DNA of 5,655 bases, from positions 1 through 5,655 of the forward strand of contig JAISKG010000220.1 in NCBI GenBank assembly GCA_031261015.1. Reading direction: 5' to 3'. The notes beneath the pieces were generated by a model. It was not told where the DNA came from. It saw only the letters and a program-made list of their open reading frames with translations, and did no database searches. This document shows, one piece after another, positions 1-5,655 of this stretch (position 1 is its first letter; each line of letters begins with the position of its first letter). The stretch is from Dysgonamonadaceae bacterium. GTDB lineage: Bacteria > Bacteroidota > Bacteroidia > Bacteroidales > Azobacteroidaceae. Made by a program: the position numbers and the translations under genes.

Positions 1-159
1 AGTGATCCGGTTGATACTACGAATCAAAGTAGTTTTTCCGGCGCCATTGGGGCCTAACAAACCAAATACCTTTTGTTCAGGAACTTGAATGCTGACTTTG
101 TTCAAAGCCAAATGACCGGAATATTGTTTTACGACTTCTTGTGTTTCTAAAAAAAACAT
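1..159 (-). CDS. ABC transporter ATP-binding protein, N-terminal 53 residues (partial)
   Basis: This is the beginning of an ATP-binding subunit of an ABC transporter, which would hydrolyse ATP in the cytoplasm to power a membrane permease. The window edge cuts it after 53 codons. What is visible is the first strand region, with an aromatic Y13 in the usual A-loop area, and a perfect Walker A motif, GPNGAGKTT, at residues 36-44. The surrounding FGLLGPNGAGKTTLIR is typical of the NatA/ABC-2 type exporter ATPases common in Bacteroidota. The signature motif, Walker B and H-loop lie outside the window, so the substrate cannot be stated. ATG at 157-159 is the natural start: it lies 4 bases after the stop of the DUF3109 gene and leaves a normal-length N-terminus. 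It appears to be the fourth gene of the leftward unit. An ABC-2 permease gene may follow, but that is inference. The family is nearly certain; the exact subtype is not. Confidence 0.93.
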   Translation of the reverse strand, partial: MFFLETQEVVKQYSGHLALNKVSIQVPEQKVFGLLGPNGAGKTTLIRSINRIT

Positions 160-163
160 GAAT

Positions 164-754
164 TTACGTATTTATAGAAGATTGATGATTGTATTCTTGA
201 GCGACTTCGCACAATTGTTTGTACCATTCCTCGCCGAAACGGCGAATCAACGGTTCTTTCAAAAATTGATAGACTCGCGTTTGATTTTTTTTGCCTAAAA
301 TTCTCGCCGCTTGGCAAACGCTCCAACGATGATAGTTCACCGCTTGAAAACCTTGATACCGAGCCACTCGCACCGGATAAAGATGACAGGAAACAGGCTT
401 GTAAAACGAAATTTTTCCTTTGCGGCAGGCTTTTTCCAATGCGCACAGGCAATAATCGTTTTCATCGTAACAAGTGAAAACGCAATCTTCGCCTTTTACG
501 ATGGATGTGACGTATTCTCCTTCCTGATCCAGATAAACAACGCCTTGTTTGTCAATAACTTGCTTCGCTTTCGGCGATAAATCGTCCCAAACGGCGGGTA
601 ACGCAGCCTCCAATTCGGCGATTTCACCGGCTTCGACCGGTGCGCCCGAATCGCCCTCCACGCAACAAATTCCGTGACAAGCGTTTAGATCGCAAGCGAA
701 ATATTCTTCGATTACCTCCAGACTGACAAGCGTATCGTAAATTTGTATCATCAT
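164..754 (-). CDS. DUF3109 family cysteine-rich protein of unknown function
   Basis: The predicted protein is a soluble 196-residue protein that I recognise as DUF3109, a family without an established function. It has 12 cysteines in ordered groups: C21, C26, C30 and C31 in [12 protein letters not shown]91, C95, C102, C104 and C110; C123 in CHLYPVR; C147 in WSVCQAA; and C182 near the C-terminus. The CxxxxCxxxCC start and the CHLYPxR block resemble the YkgJ/UPF0153 group of putative zinc- or iron-binding proteins, so binding of a metal or Fe-S cluster is a reasonable inference, not something shown here. There is no signal peptide or membrane segment, which suggests a cytoplasmic location. The gene starts with tandem ATG codons (749-754), the first overlapping the dihydroorotase stop as ATGA. 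This overlap implies translational coupling and favours the outer ATG. It ends 4 bases before the ABC ATPase start. The length looks complete and I see no frameshift. Confidence 0.9.
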   Translation of the reverse strand: MMIQIYDTLVSLEVIEEYFACDLNACHGICCVEGDSGAPVEAGEIAELEAALPAVWDDLSPKAKQVIDKQGVVYLDQEGEYVTSIVKGEDCVFTCYDENDYCLCALEKACRKGKISFYKPVSCHLYPVRVARYQGFQAVNYHRWSVCQAARILGKKNQTRVYQFLKEPLIRRFGEEWYKQLCEVAQEYNHQSSINT

Positions 755-2088
755 TCTGCGTGCGTTAAAGGTTTGCCTCGAAAATGCTCATCAAATTTGC
801 CGTTATCATAAACCAACGAACCATTGACGAAAGTTTTGACGACTTTATGGGAAAAAACCTTGCCTTCCAGCGGCGACCAACCGCAGTGATACAGCAAGTT
901 ATCTTTCGTCACCGTCCACGATTGATTCGGATCGACCAAAACCAGATCGGCGTAGTAGCCTTCACGAATGTAGCCACGGTCTTGAATGCTGAATAATTCC
1001 GCCGGAGCGTGCGCCGTTTTTTCTACGATCAGTTCTTCGGTGAAAACACCTTGCTTACATAGTTCTAACAGAACGGTTAAGGCGTGTTGCACCATCGGTG
1101 CGCCCGAAGCGGCTTGTAAACACGAGCCGGATTTTTCTTCTAAAGTGTGCGGCGCGTGGTCGGTTGCGATGACGTCGATTTTCCCGTCAATCACCGCTTG
1201 CCGCAAAGCCTCGCGGTCGGCGTACGATTTAATTGCCGGATTCCATTTAATTAAATTGCCTTTCGTTGCGTAATCTTTGTCACTAAACCAAAGGTGATGC
1301 ACGCAAACTTCCGCCGTGATTTGCTTGTCTTTTAAAGGTTTATTTTCCAATAAAGAAAGTTCTTTTTCTGTTGATAAATGGAAAAGATGCAAGCGCGTAC
1401 CGTGTTTTTTCGCCAAACGCACAGCTTCGGATGAGGATTTGTAACAGGCTTCTGTATTGCGAATTAACGGATGAAACGAAATGTCCAAATCTTCGCCGTA
1501 AAGTTCAATGAAATGCGCTTTATTGGCGGCAATCACGGCTTCCGATTCGCAATGAACGGCGATCGGCCGCTTCATTTCCGCAAAAATCCGATCCAAGGTA
1601 TTTTCATTATCAACCAGCATATTACCAGTTGAGGCGCCCATAAAAACTTTCACAGCCATCACTTGTTGCGCATCCGCTTTTTTCAATTCTGCAAGATTAT
1701 CGTTGGTTGCACCGATAAAAAAGGCATAATTTGCAAAAGATTCTTTCGCCGCGCGATCGAATTTATCCTGTAAAGCTTCGATCGTCACGGTTTGCGGCAG
1801 CGTGTTCGGCATTTCCATATAGGAAGTGATTCCACCGGCGACAGCCGCGCGCGACTCGCTGTGTATGTTGCCTTTATGCGTTAGTCCCGGTTCGCGGAAA
1901 TGCACTTGGTCGTCGATCATTCCGGGGAGTAATAAAAGTCCGGTGGCATCAATTTCCGTATCGCTTGGATCAATATTGAGTGATTCCGAGGGTTTGGAGA
2001 TACCTTGGATTCGCTCGCCGTCGATCCATACATCCGCTTGATAACGAGCGCCTTCATTGATGATTGTAGCATTTTTGATGCGAATCAT
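751..2088 (-). CDS. pyrC: Dihydroorotase
   Basis: Dihydroorotase reversibly cyclises N-carbamoyl-aspartate to dihydroorotate, the third step of UMP synthesis, in the cytoplasm. The 445-residue product has the amidohydrolase layout: a small N-terminal beta segment (1-55), a TIM barrel, and a C-terminal beta segment (from about 375) ending with the typical [12 protein letters not shown]. Visible active-site residues are R65 in HFREPG and N95 in MPNT for substrate binding, K147 in KVFMG (probable carboxylated bridging lysine), metal ligands H179 (VHCES) and H237 (HLST), and catalytic D310 with H314 in ATDHAPH. The first histidine of the usual H-x-H pair is Q61 (QVH, codon 1906-1908 CAA). From memory, Bacteroidota enzymes share this. 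I chose ATG at 2086-2088, which overlaps the glycosyltransferase stop as ATGA and begins the normal [10 protein letters not shown]-terminus. The in-frame ATG at 2128-2130 would add 14 atypical residues inside the upstream gene. The related hydantoinase or allantoinase families are less likely. Confidence 0.94.
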   Translation of the reverse strand: MIRIKNATIINEGARYQADVWIDGERIQGISKPSESLNIDPSDTEIDATGLLLLPGMIDDQVHFREPGLTHKGNIHSESRAAVAGGITSYMEMPNTLPQTVTIEALQDKFDRAAKESFANYAFFIGATNDNLAELKKADAQQVMAVKVFMGASTGNMLVDNENTLDRIFAEMKRPIAVHCESEAVIAANKAHFIELYGEDLDISFHPLIRNTEACYKSSSEAVRLAKKHGTRLHLFHLSTEKELSLLENKPLKDKQITAEVCVHHLWFSDKDYATKGNLIKWNPAIKSYADREALRQAVIDGKIDVIATDHAPHTLEEKSGSCLQAASGAPMVQHALTVLLELCKQGVFTEELIVEKTAHAPAELFSIQDRGYIREGYYADLVLVDPNQSWTVTKDNLLYHCGWSPLEGKVFSHKVVKTFVNGSLVYDNGKFDEHFRGKPLTHAE

Positions 2089-2828
2089 GCCGTTTTCTTT
2101 TGAGGATATTGGTGAAACAAACTGTCCCATTTCAATTGAATCACTCCGAAAAGGGCTTCCCCGAAAATGCCGGTGTTCATTTTAGACGTTCCTTCCACGC
2201 GGTTGACGAAAATGATCGGTACTTCCTTCAAGACGAATCCGCTTTTGTAGGCCGTGTATTTCATTTCAATTTGAAAAGCGTAACCTTTGAACTTAATTTC
2301 ATTCAAATCAATAGTTTGCAAAACTTCGCGGCGATAACATTTGAATCCGGCAGTCGTATCGTGAATCTTCATCCCGGAAATCAAACGAACATATTTCGAA
2401 GCGAAATAAGATAATAAAACGCGCGAAATCGGCCAGTTCACCACATTCACGCCTGTCACGTAACGCGAACCGATGGCGACATCCGTTCCATCTTCGGAAC
2501 AGGTTTTGTATAAGCGTAATAAATCGTCGGGATTGTGCGAAAAATCGGCATCCATTTCGAAAATAAATGCATAATCGCGTTGCAAAGCCCATTGGAATCC
2601 GGCGATGTAAGCGGTGCCTAAACCCAATTTTCCGGCGCGTTCGATCAGATGCAAACGATCGGAAAATTCTTTTTGTAATTCCCTGACAATCAATTGAGTG
2701 CCGTCAGGGGAACCATCGTCGATCACCAAAATATCAAAAGTTTTCGGTAACGAAAATACTTTCCGGACGATCTTTTCGATGTTTTCCTTTTCGTTGTAAG
2801 TCGGAATTATGACAATGCTATCGCTCAT
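2085..2828 (-). CDS. Polyprenol monophosphomannose synthase-like glycosyltransferase (GT family 2)
   Basis: This GT2 enzyme probably transfers a sugar, most likely mannose from GDP-mannose, to a polyprenyl phosphate at the inner face of the cytoplasmic membrane, giving a lipid-linked donor for later glycosylation. The 247-residue protein shows the order typical of DPM1-like enzymes: [10 protein letters not shown] (residues 8-17), the nucleotide-binding [10 protein letters not shown] (35-44), the DxD metal motif D93-A-D95 followed by FSHNP, GSRY (120-123), [10 protein letters not shown] (161-170), GYAFQIEM (182-189) and [11 protein letters not shown] near 208-218. The last motif has N209 where many relatives have Asp (DRxxGxSK). 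There is no C-terminal membrane domain, so it is the short, peripheral type. Sugar and acceptor specificity are inferred from the family, and a glucose-transferring relative cannot be excluded. It is the first gene of the leftward unit, with a predicted promoter -7 box about 26 bases upstream. Its stop overlaps the pyrC start by 4 bases. The start has no clear Shine-Dalgarno sequence, as is usual in Bacteroidota. Confidence 0.9.
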   Translation of the reverse strand: MSDSIVIIPTYNEKENIEKIVRKVFSLPKTFDILVIDDGSPDGTQLIVRELQKEFSDRLHLIERAGKLGLGTAYIAGFQWALQRDYAFIFEMDADFSHNPDDLLRLYKTCSEDGTDVAIGSRYVTGVNVVNWPISRVLLSYFASKYVRLISGMKIHDTTAGFKCYRREVLQTIDLNEIKFKGYAFQIEMKYTAYKSGFVLKEVPIIFVNRVEGTSKMNTGIFGEALFGVIQLKWDSLFHQYPQKKTA

Positions 2829-2854
2829 TTTCGTATCGATGAAAAAAGGAACCC

Positions 2855-2862
2855 CAAAGATA
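2855..2862 (-). promoter_or_regulatory. Promoter -7 box for the leftward glycosyltransferase-pyrC unit
   Basis: Read on the minus strand this is TATCTTTG, an exact match to the Bacteroidota -7 consensus TAnnTTTG. It points at the glycosyltransferase ATG (2826-2828). Transcription would begin near 2845-2850 and give a leader of roughly 20 bases. No convincing -33 TTG/TTTG lies about 20 bases further upstream, so the call rests on the -7 box and its position. Confidence 0.5.
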
Positions 2863-2883
2863 CAACTATTTGTTTATTATCAC

Positions 2884-2891
2884 TACTTTTG
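2884..2891 (+). promoter_or_regulatory. Promoter -7 box for mfd
   Basis: TACTTTTG on the plus strand is an exact match to TAnnTTTG. Transcription would begin around 2896-2899, leaving only about 10-18 bases before the possible TTG starts of mfd at 2908 and 2914. The nearest upstream TTTG (2869-2872) is only 11 bases away, too close for a normal -33 element, so the -33 half is weak or absent. It lies 21 bases from the oppositely oriented -7 box of the leftward unit. Confidence 0.5.
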
Positions 2892-2913
2892 TGCGAATTT
2901 TTAAATTTTGATA

Positions 2914-5655
2914 TTGAAAGATAATTCTTTTTTGGCGATTTATGCCCGCCATCCGGGAGTGCAGGAGATTCTGGCTGCACTGTATCAATTGGTTCCTAAG
3001 ATCTACGTGAGAGGTTTAATCGGATCGGCGCGCAGCATTGTAGTTGCGACGGTGTTTAACGAAAGGAAATCCGATTCGTTTCTGTGTATCCTCAATGACG
3101 AAGAAACAGCGGGTTACTTTTATCACGATTGTTGCCAAATAGTGGGAGAGGAGCGGGTGTTGTTTTTCCCGTCGGGTTATAAGCGTGCGACTCATCAGCG
3201 GAAGCCGGATCCGGCGCAAGAGATTTTGCGTACGGAAACGCTGAACCGGCTTCACAAATCGGTCGTTCCTTATTTGATCGTAACTTATCCCGAAGCTTTG
3301 GCCGAAAAAGTCGTTTCCAAAGACAATTTGGAACTGAATACGCTTTCGATACACAAAGGCGAACGCATCGACAGTTTATTCGTTGAGGAAATCCTTGATT
3401 CTTACGGATTTGAACGAGTAGATTATGTGTATGAACCGGGACAATACGCCGTGCGCGGATCAATTGTCGATGTTTTTTCATTTTCCAACGAATATCCTTA
3501 CCGGATTGATTTTTTTGGAGATGAAGTGGAAAGTATCCGACATTTTGATGTCGAATCGCAATTATCGCGCGATAAATTAATGTCGATTTCCATTATTTCT
3601 TCGCAATCGAAACGAAACGATACTTCGTTTTTTTCGTACTTGAAGAAAAATACGCGCTTGATTTTCCAGCACGAACGCTGGTTGCACGATTACATCGCAG
3701 GTTTGTGGGACAAAGATCCGGCCGGCGACGAAGAGGCTTCCCAATCGCTTGAAGAATTTCGGCAGACTTTGGTTTCTCCGCAGGAAATGAAAAAGTTCAC
3801 CGGCCAATTCCTTCAGTGGCATTTACTTACTCCGCCCGGCGCGCGTAATGTCGTTTATTCGTTTGCGATCGAACTGCAAACTTCTTTCCGGAAAAATTTC
3901 GATTTGGTGGCTTCCACATTCAAGCAAAAAATGGCGGAAGGTTACACCATCTATATATTGAGCGATAATGAAAAACAGATTGCGCGGATCCGTTCGATTT
4001 TTGAAGATCGCGGCGACCGAATCCGGTTTACGCCGATTTTAAACACTTTACATGAAGGATTTATCGACCATAATTTGCGGGTCTGTTTGTTTACCGATCA
4101 TCAACTTTTTGATCGTTATCATAAATATACGTTGCGATCCGAGAAGGCGCGTTCGGGCAAAGTTGCCTTGTCATTGAAAGAAATAAAAGGCTTTCATGTA
4201 GGCGATTACATTGTACACATGGATCACGGCGTGGGGCAGTTCGGCGGATTGATTCGCATGGAAGTGAATGGGAAAATGCAGGAAGCCGTCAAGTTGATTT
4301 ATTTGAATGACGATTTGATTTTTTCCAGTATTCATTCTTTACATAAATTGTCGAAATATCGCGGGCATGACAGTCAGCCGCCGAAGTTGCATAAATTAGG
4401 CTCGCAAGCTTGGGAAAATCTCAAAGAGAACACCAAGCGCAAGGTGAAAGACATTGCGAAAGAGTTGATTACGCTTTATGCTAAACGACGGGAAGAAAAA
4501 GGATTTGCGTTTTCGGCTGATACCTATTTGCAGCAAGAATTGGAGGCTTCATTCATTTACGAAGATACGCCCGATCAATTGAAAGCGACGAACGAAGTCA
4601 AAGCCGACATGGAAAGTCCGCAACCGATGGATCGCTTGGTTTGTGGCGACGTAGGTTTCGGAAAAACGGAAGTCGCCATTCGCGCGGCATTCAAAGCGGC
4701 GATTGATGGAAAGCAAACTGCTGTGTTAGTGCCGACTACCTTATTAGCTTATCAACATTACAATACGTTTCGCGAGCGCTTGGCCGATTTTCCGGTGAAG
4801 GTTGATTATCTGTCGCGGGCACGATCGCAACAGCAAGCCAAACATTTGCTCGAACAATTGCAAGAAGGCAAAATTGATATTTTGATTGGTACGCATCGCG
4901 TAGTCAGTCCCGACGTGAAATTCAAGGATTTAGGATTATTGATTATCGATGAAGAACAAAAATTCGGCGTGAGCCATAAGGAAAAGCTGAAACAAATGAA
5001 GACTTCGGTCGATACGCTCACCTTGTCGGCAACTCCGATTCCGCGCACTTTGCAATTCAGTTTGATGGGTGCGCGCGATTTATCCAATATTAACACGCCG
5101 CCGCCGAATCGTTATCCGATTCAAACAGAAATACATACTTTCAACGGAGATATTATCCGGGAAGCGATCGAAGAAGAATTGAGCCGGAGCGGACAAGTAT
5201 TTTTAGTCAATAATCATGTGGCCGATTTAAAATCCTTGGAAAATTTTGTCCGGAGCGAAATTCCTGATGCTCGTATAGTTATCGGTCACGGACAAATGGA
5301 ACCGGCACAATTGGAACGAATCATCACCGATTTTATCAATTATAAATACGATGTGCTGATTGCGACTTCGATTGTCGAAAACGGCATTGATATTCCGAAT
5401 GCGAACACTATTATTATCAATAATGCTCAAAACTTCGGTTTGAGCGATCTGCATCAGTTGCGGGGACGGGTCGGGCGCAGCAACCGGAAAGCGTTTTGTT
5501 ACTTGTTGGCTCCGCCGTTGAATACATTGTCGCCCGAAGCGCGCCGGCGGTTGCAGGCGATCGAAAATTTTTCAGAATTGGGTAGCGGCATTCATGTGGC
5601 CATCCAAGATTTGGATATTCGGGGCGCGGGCGATATGTTAGGCGCCGAGCAAAGT
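2914..5655 (+). CDS. mfd: Transcription-repair coupling factor Mfd (3' end beyond window)
   Basis: Mfd is a DNA translocase that removes RNA polymerase stalled at lesions and recruits UvrA for nucleotide excision repair. About 914 residues are present; the family has roughly 1,100-1,150, so the C-terminal D7 domain is missing at the edge. Visible parts (numbered from TTG 2914) are: a UvrB-like region including VRGSIVDVF (180-188) and [12 protein letters not shown]; the RNA polymerase-interacting domain with [16 protein letters not shown] (430-445); Walker [10 protein letters not shown] (578-586); motif II DEEQ (679-682); motif III SAT (705-707); GIDIPNANT; and motif [11 protein letters not shown] (848-856). 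An in-frame stop at 2902-2904 and no in-frame ATG until 3580 require a non-ATG start. TTG at 2914 places the conserved IYARHP block about 10 residues in, as in relatives I remember. TTG at 2908 is the alternative. The frame stays open without a break from there to the window edge. Confidence 0.95.
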   Translation, partial: MKDNSFLAIYARHPGVQEILAALYQLVPKIYVRGLIGSARSIVVATVFNERKSDSFLCILNDEETAGYFYHDCCQIVGEERVLFFPSGYKRATHQRKPDPAQEILRTETLNRLHKSVVPYLIVTYPEALAEKVVSKDNLELNTLSIHKGERIDSLFVEEILDSYGFERVDYVYEPGQYAVRGSIVDVFSFSNEYPYRIDFFGDEVESIRHFDVESQLSRDKLMSISIISSQSKRNDTSFFSYLKKNTRLIFQHERWLHDYIAGLWDKDPAGDEEASQSLEEFRQTLVSPQEMKKFTGQFLQWHLLTPPGARNVVYSFAIELQTSFRKNFDLVASTFKQKMAEGYTIYILSDNEKQIARIRSIFEDRGDRIRFTPILNTLHEGFIDHNLRVCLFTDHQLFDRYHKYTLRSEKARSGKVALSLKEIKGFHVGDYIVHMDHGVGQFGGLIRMEVNGKMQEAVKLIYLNDDLIFSSIHSLHKLSKYRGHDSQPPKLHKLGSQAWENLKENTKRKVKDIAKELITLYAKRREEKGFAFSADTYLQQELEASFIYEDTPDQLKATNEVKADMESPQPMDRLVCGDVGFGKTEVAIRAAFKAAIDGKQTAVLVPTTLLAYQHYNTFRERLADFPVKVDYLSRARSQQQAKHLLEQLQEGKIDILIGTHRVVSPDVKFKDLGLLIIDEEQKFGVSHKEKLKQMKTSVDTLTLSATPIPRTLQFSLMGARDLSNINTPPPNRYPIQTEIHTFNGDIIREAIEEELSRSGQVFLVNNHVADLKSLENFVRSEIPDARIVIGHGQMEPAQLERIITDFINYKYDVLIATSIVENGIDIPNANTIIINNAQNFGLSDLHQLRGRVGRSNRKAFCYLLAPPLNTLSPEARRRLQAIENFSELGSGIHVAIQDLDIRGAGDMLGAEQS

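Noticed and set aside
784..1273. Plus-strand open frames opposite dihydroorotase.
   Set aside because: They are antisense to a well-conserved enzyme and encode nothing recognisable.
2089..2130. Upstream in-frame ATG (2128-2130) that would extend dihydroorotase by 14 residues.
   Set aside because: It lies inside the glycosyltransferase gene, the extra residues look unlike a dihydroorotase N-terminus, and the ATGA overlap at 2085-2088 gives a better start.
2202..2204. N209 in the glycosyltransferase where many relatives have Asp in the DRxxGxSK motif.
   Set aside because: I think VNR is common in Bacteroidota members of this family; with the rest of the motif intact it does not suggest loss of function.
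2829..2913. Possible riboswitch, pyrimidine attenuator or terminator hairpin in the divergent intergenic region.
   Set aside because: The region is only 85 bases long and I could see no convincing stem-loop with a U-tract; the predicted leaders are too short to hold such an element.
2942..2944. An ATG close to the beginning of mfd.
   Set aside because: It is in another frame and runs into a stop after a short stretch with no resemblance to Mfd, so it cannot be the start.
3016..3822. Minus-strand open frames of 81-129 codons opposite mfd.
   Set aside because: They are antisense to a clearly conserved Mfd frame, their products are basic or low in recognisable motifs, and none has a plausible start context.

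Overview
The window looks like a chromosomal housekeeping segment of a member of the Bacteroidota, probably Bacteroidales-like. Four things point there: a dihydroorotase of the Bacteroidota type (Q-V-H in place of the usual metal-binding H-x-H), a DUF3109 protein, two perfect copies of the Bacteroidota -7 promoter motif TAnnTTTG, and starts without a clear Shine-Dalgarno sequence. The genus cannot be named from this sequence. I see no mobile element, CRISPR array, tRNA or rRNA.

Layout: two divergent transcription units share a short intergenic region (2829-2913). Leftward on the minus strand runs a tightly packed four-gene unit. It consists of a family 2 polyprenol-phosphate glycosyltransferase (2085-2828), dihydroorotase (751-2088), a cysteine-rich DUF3109 protein (164-754) and the first 53 codons of an ABC transporter ATPase (1-159, cut by the window edge). 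The first two junctions are 4-base ATGA overlaps and the third is a 4-base gap, so the genes are almost certainly co-transcribed and probably translationally coupled. Rightward on the plus strand runs mfd, the transcription-repair coupling factor. About 914 codons are present and the gene continues past the right edge. It fills 2914-5655, has no stop inside the window, and has no in-frame ATG near its beginning, so it probably starts at a TTG.

The leftward genes do not form one obvious pathway. They combine lipid-linked sugar donor synthesis, the third step of UMP biosynthesis, an uncharacterised probable metal-binding protein and a membrane exporter subunit. Mfd is a separate DNA repair function. 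I find no convincing new biological system. The points most worth checking are the divergent promoter pair, the TTG start of mfd, the metal-site variant of the dihydroorotase, and the 12-cysteine DUF3109 protein coupled to pyrC. Between them the five genes and the intergenic region cover almost every base.
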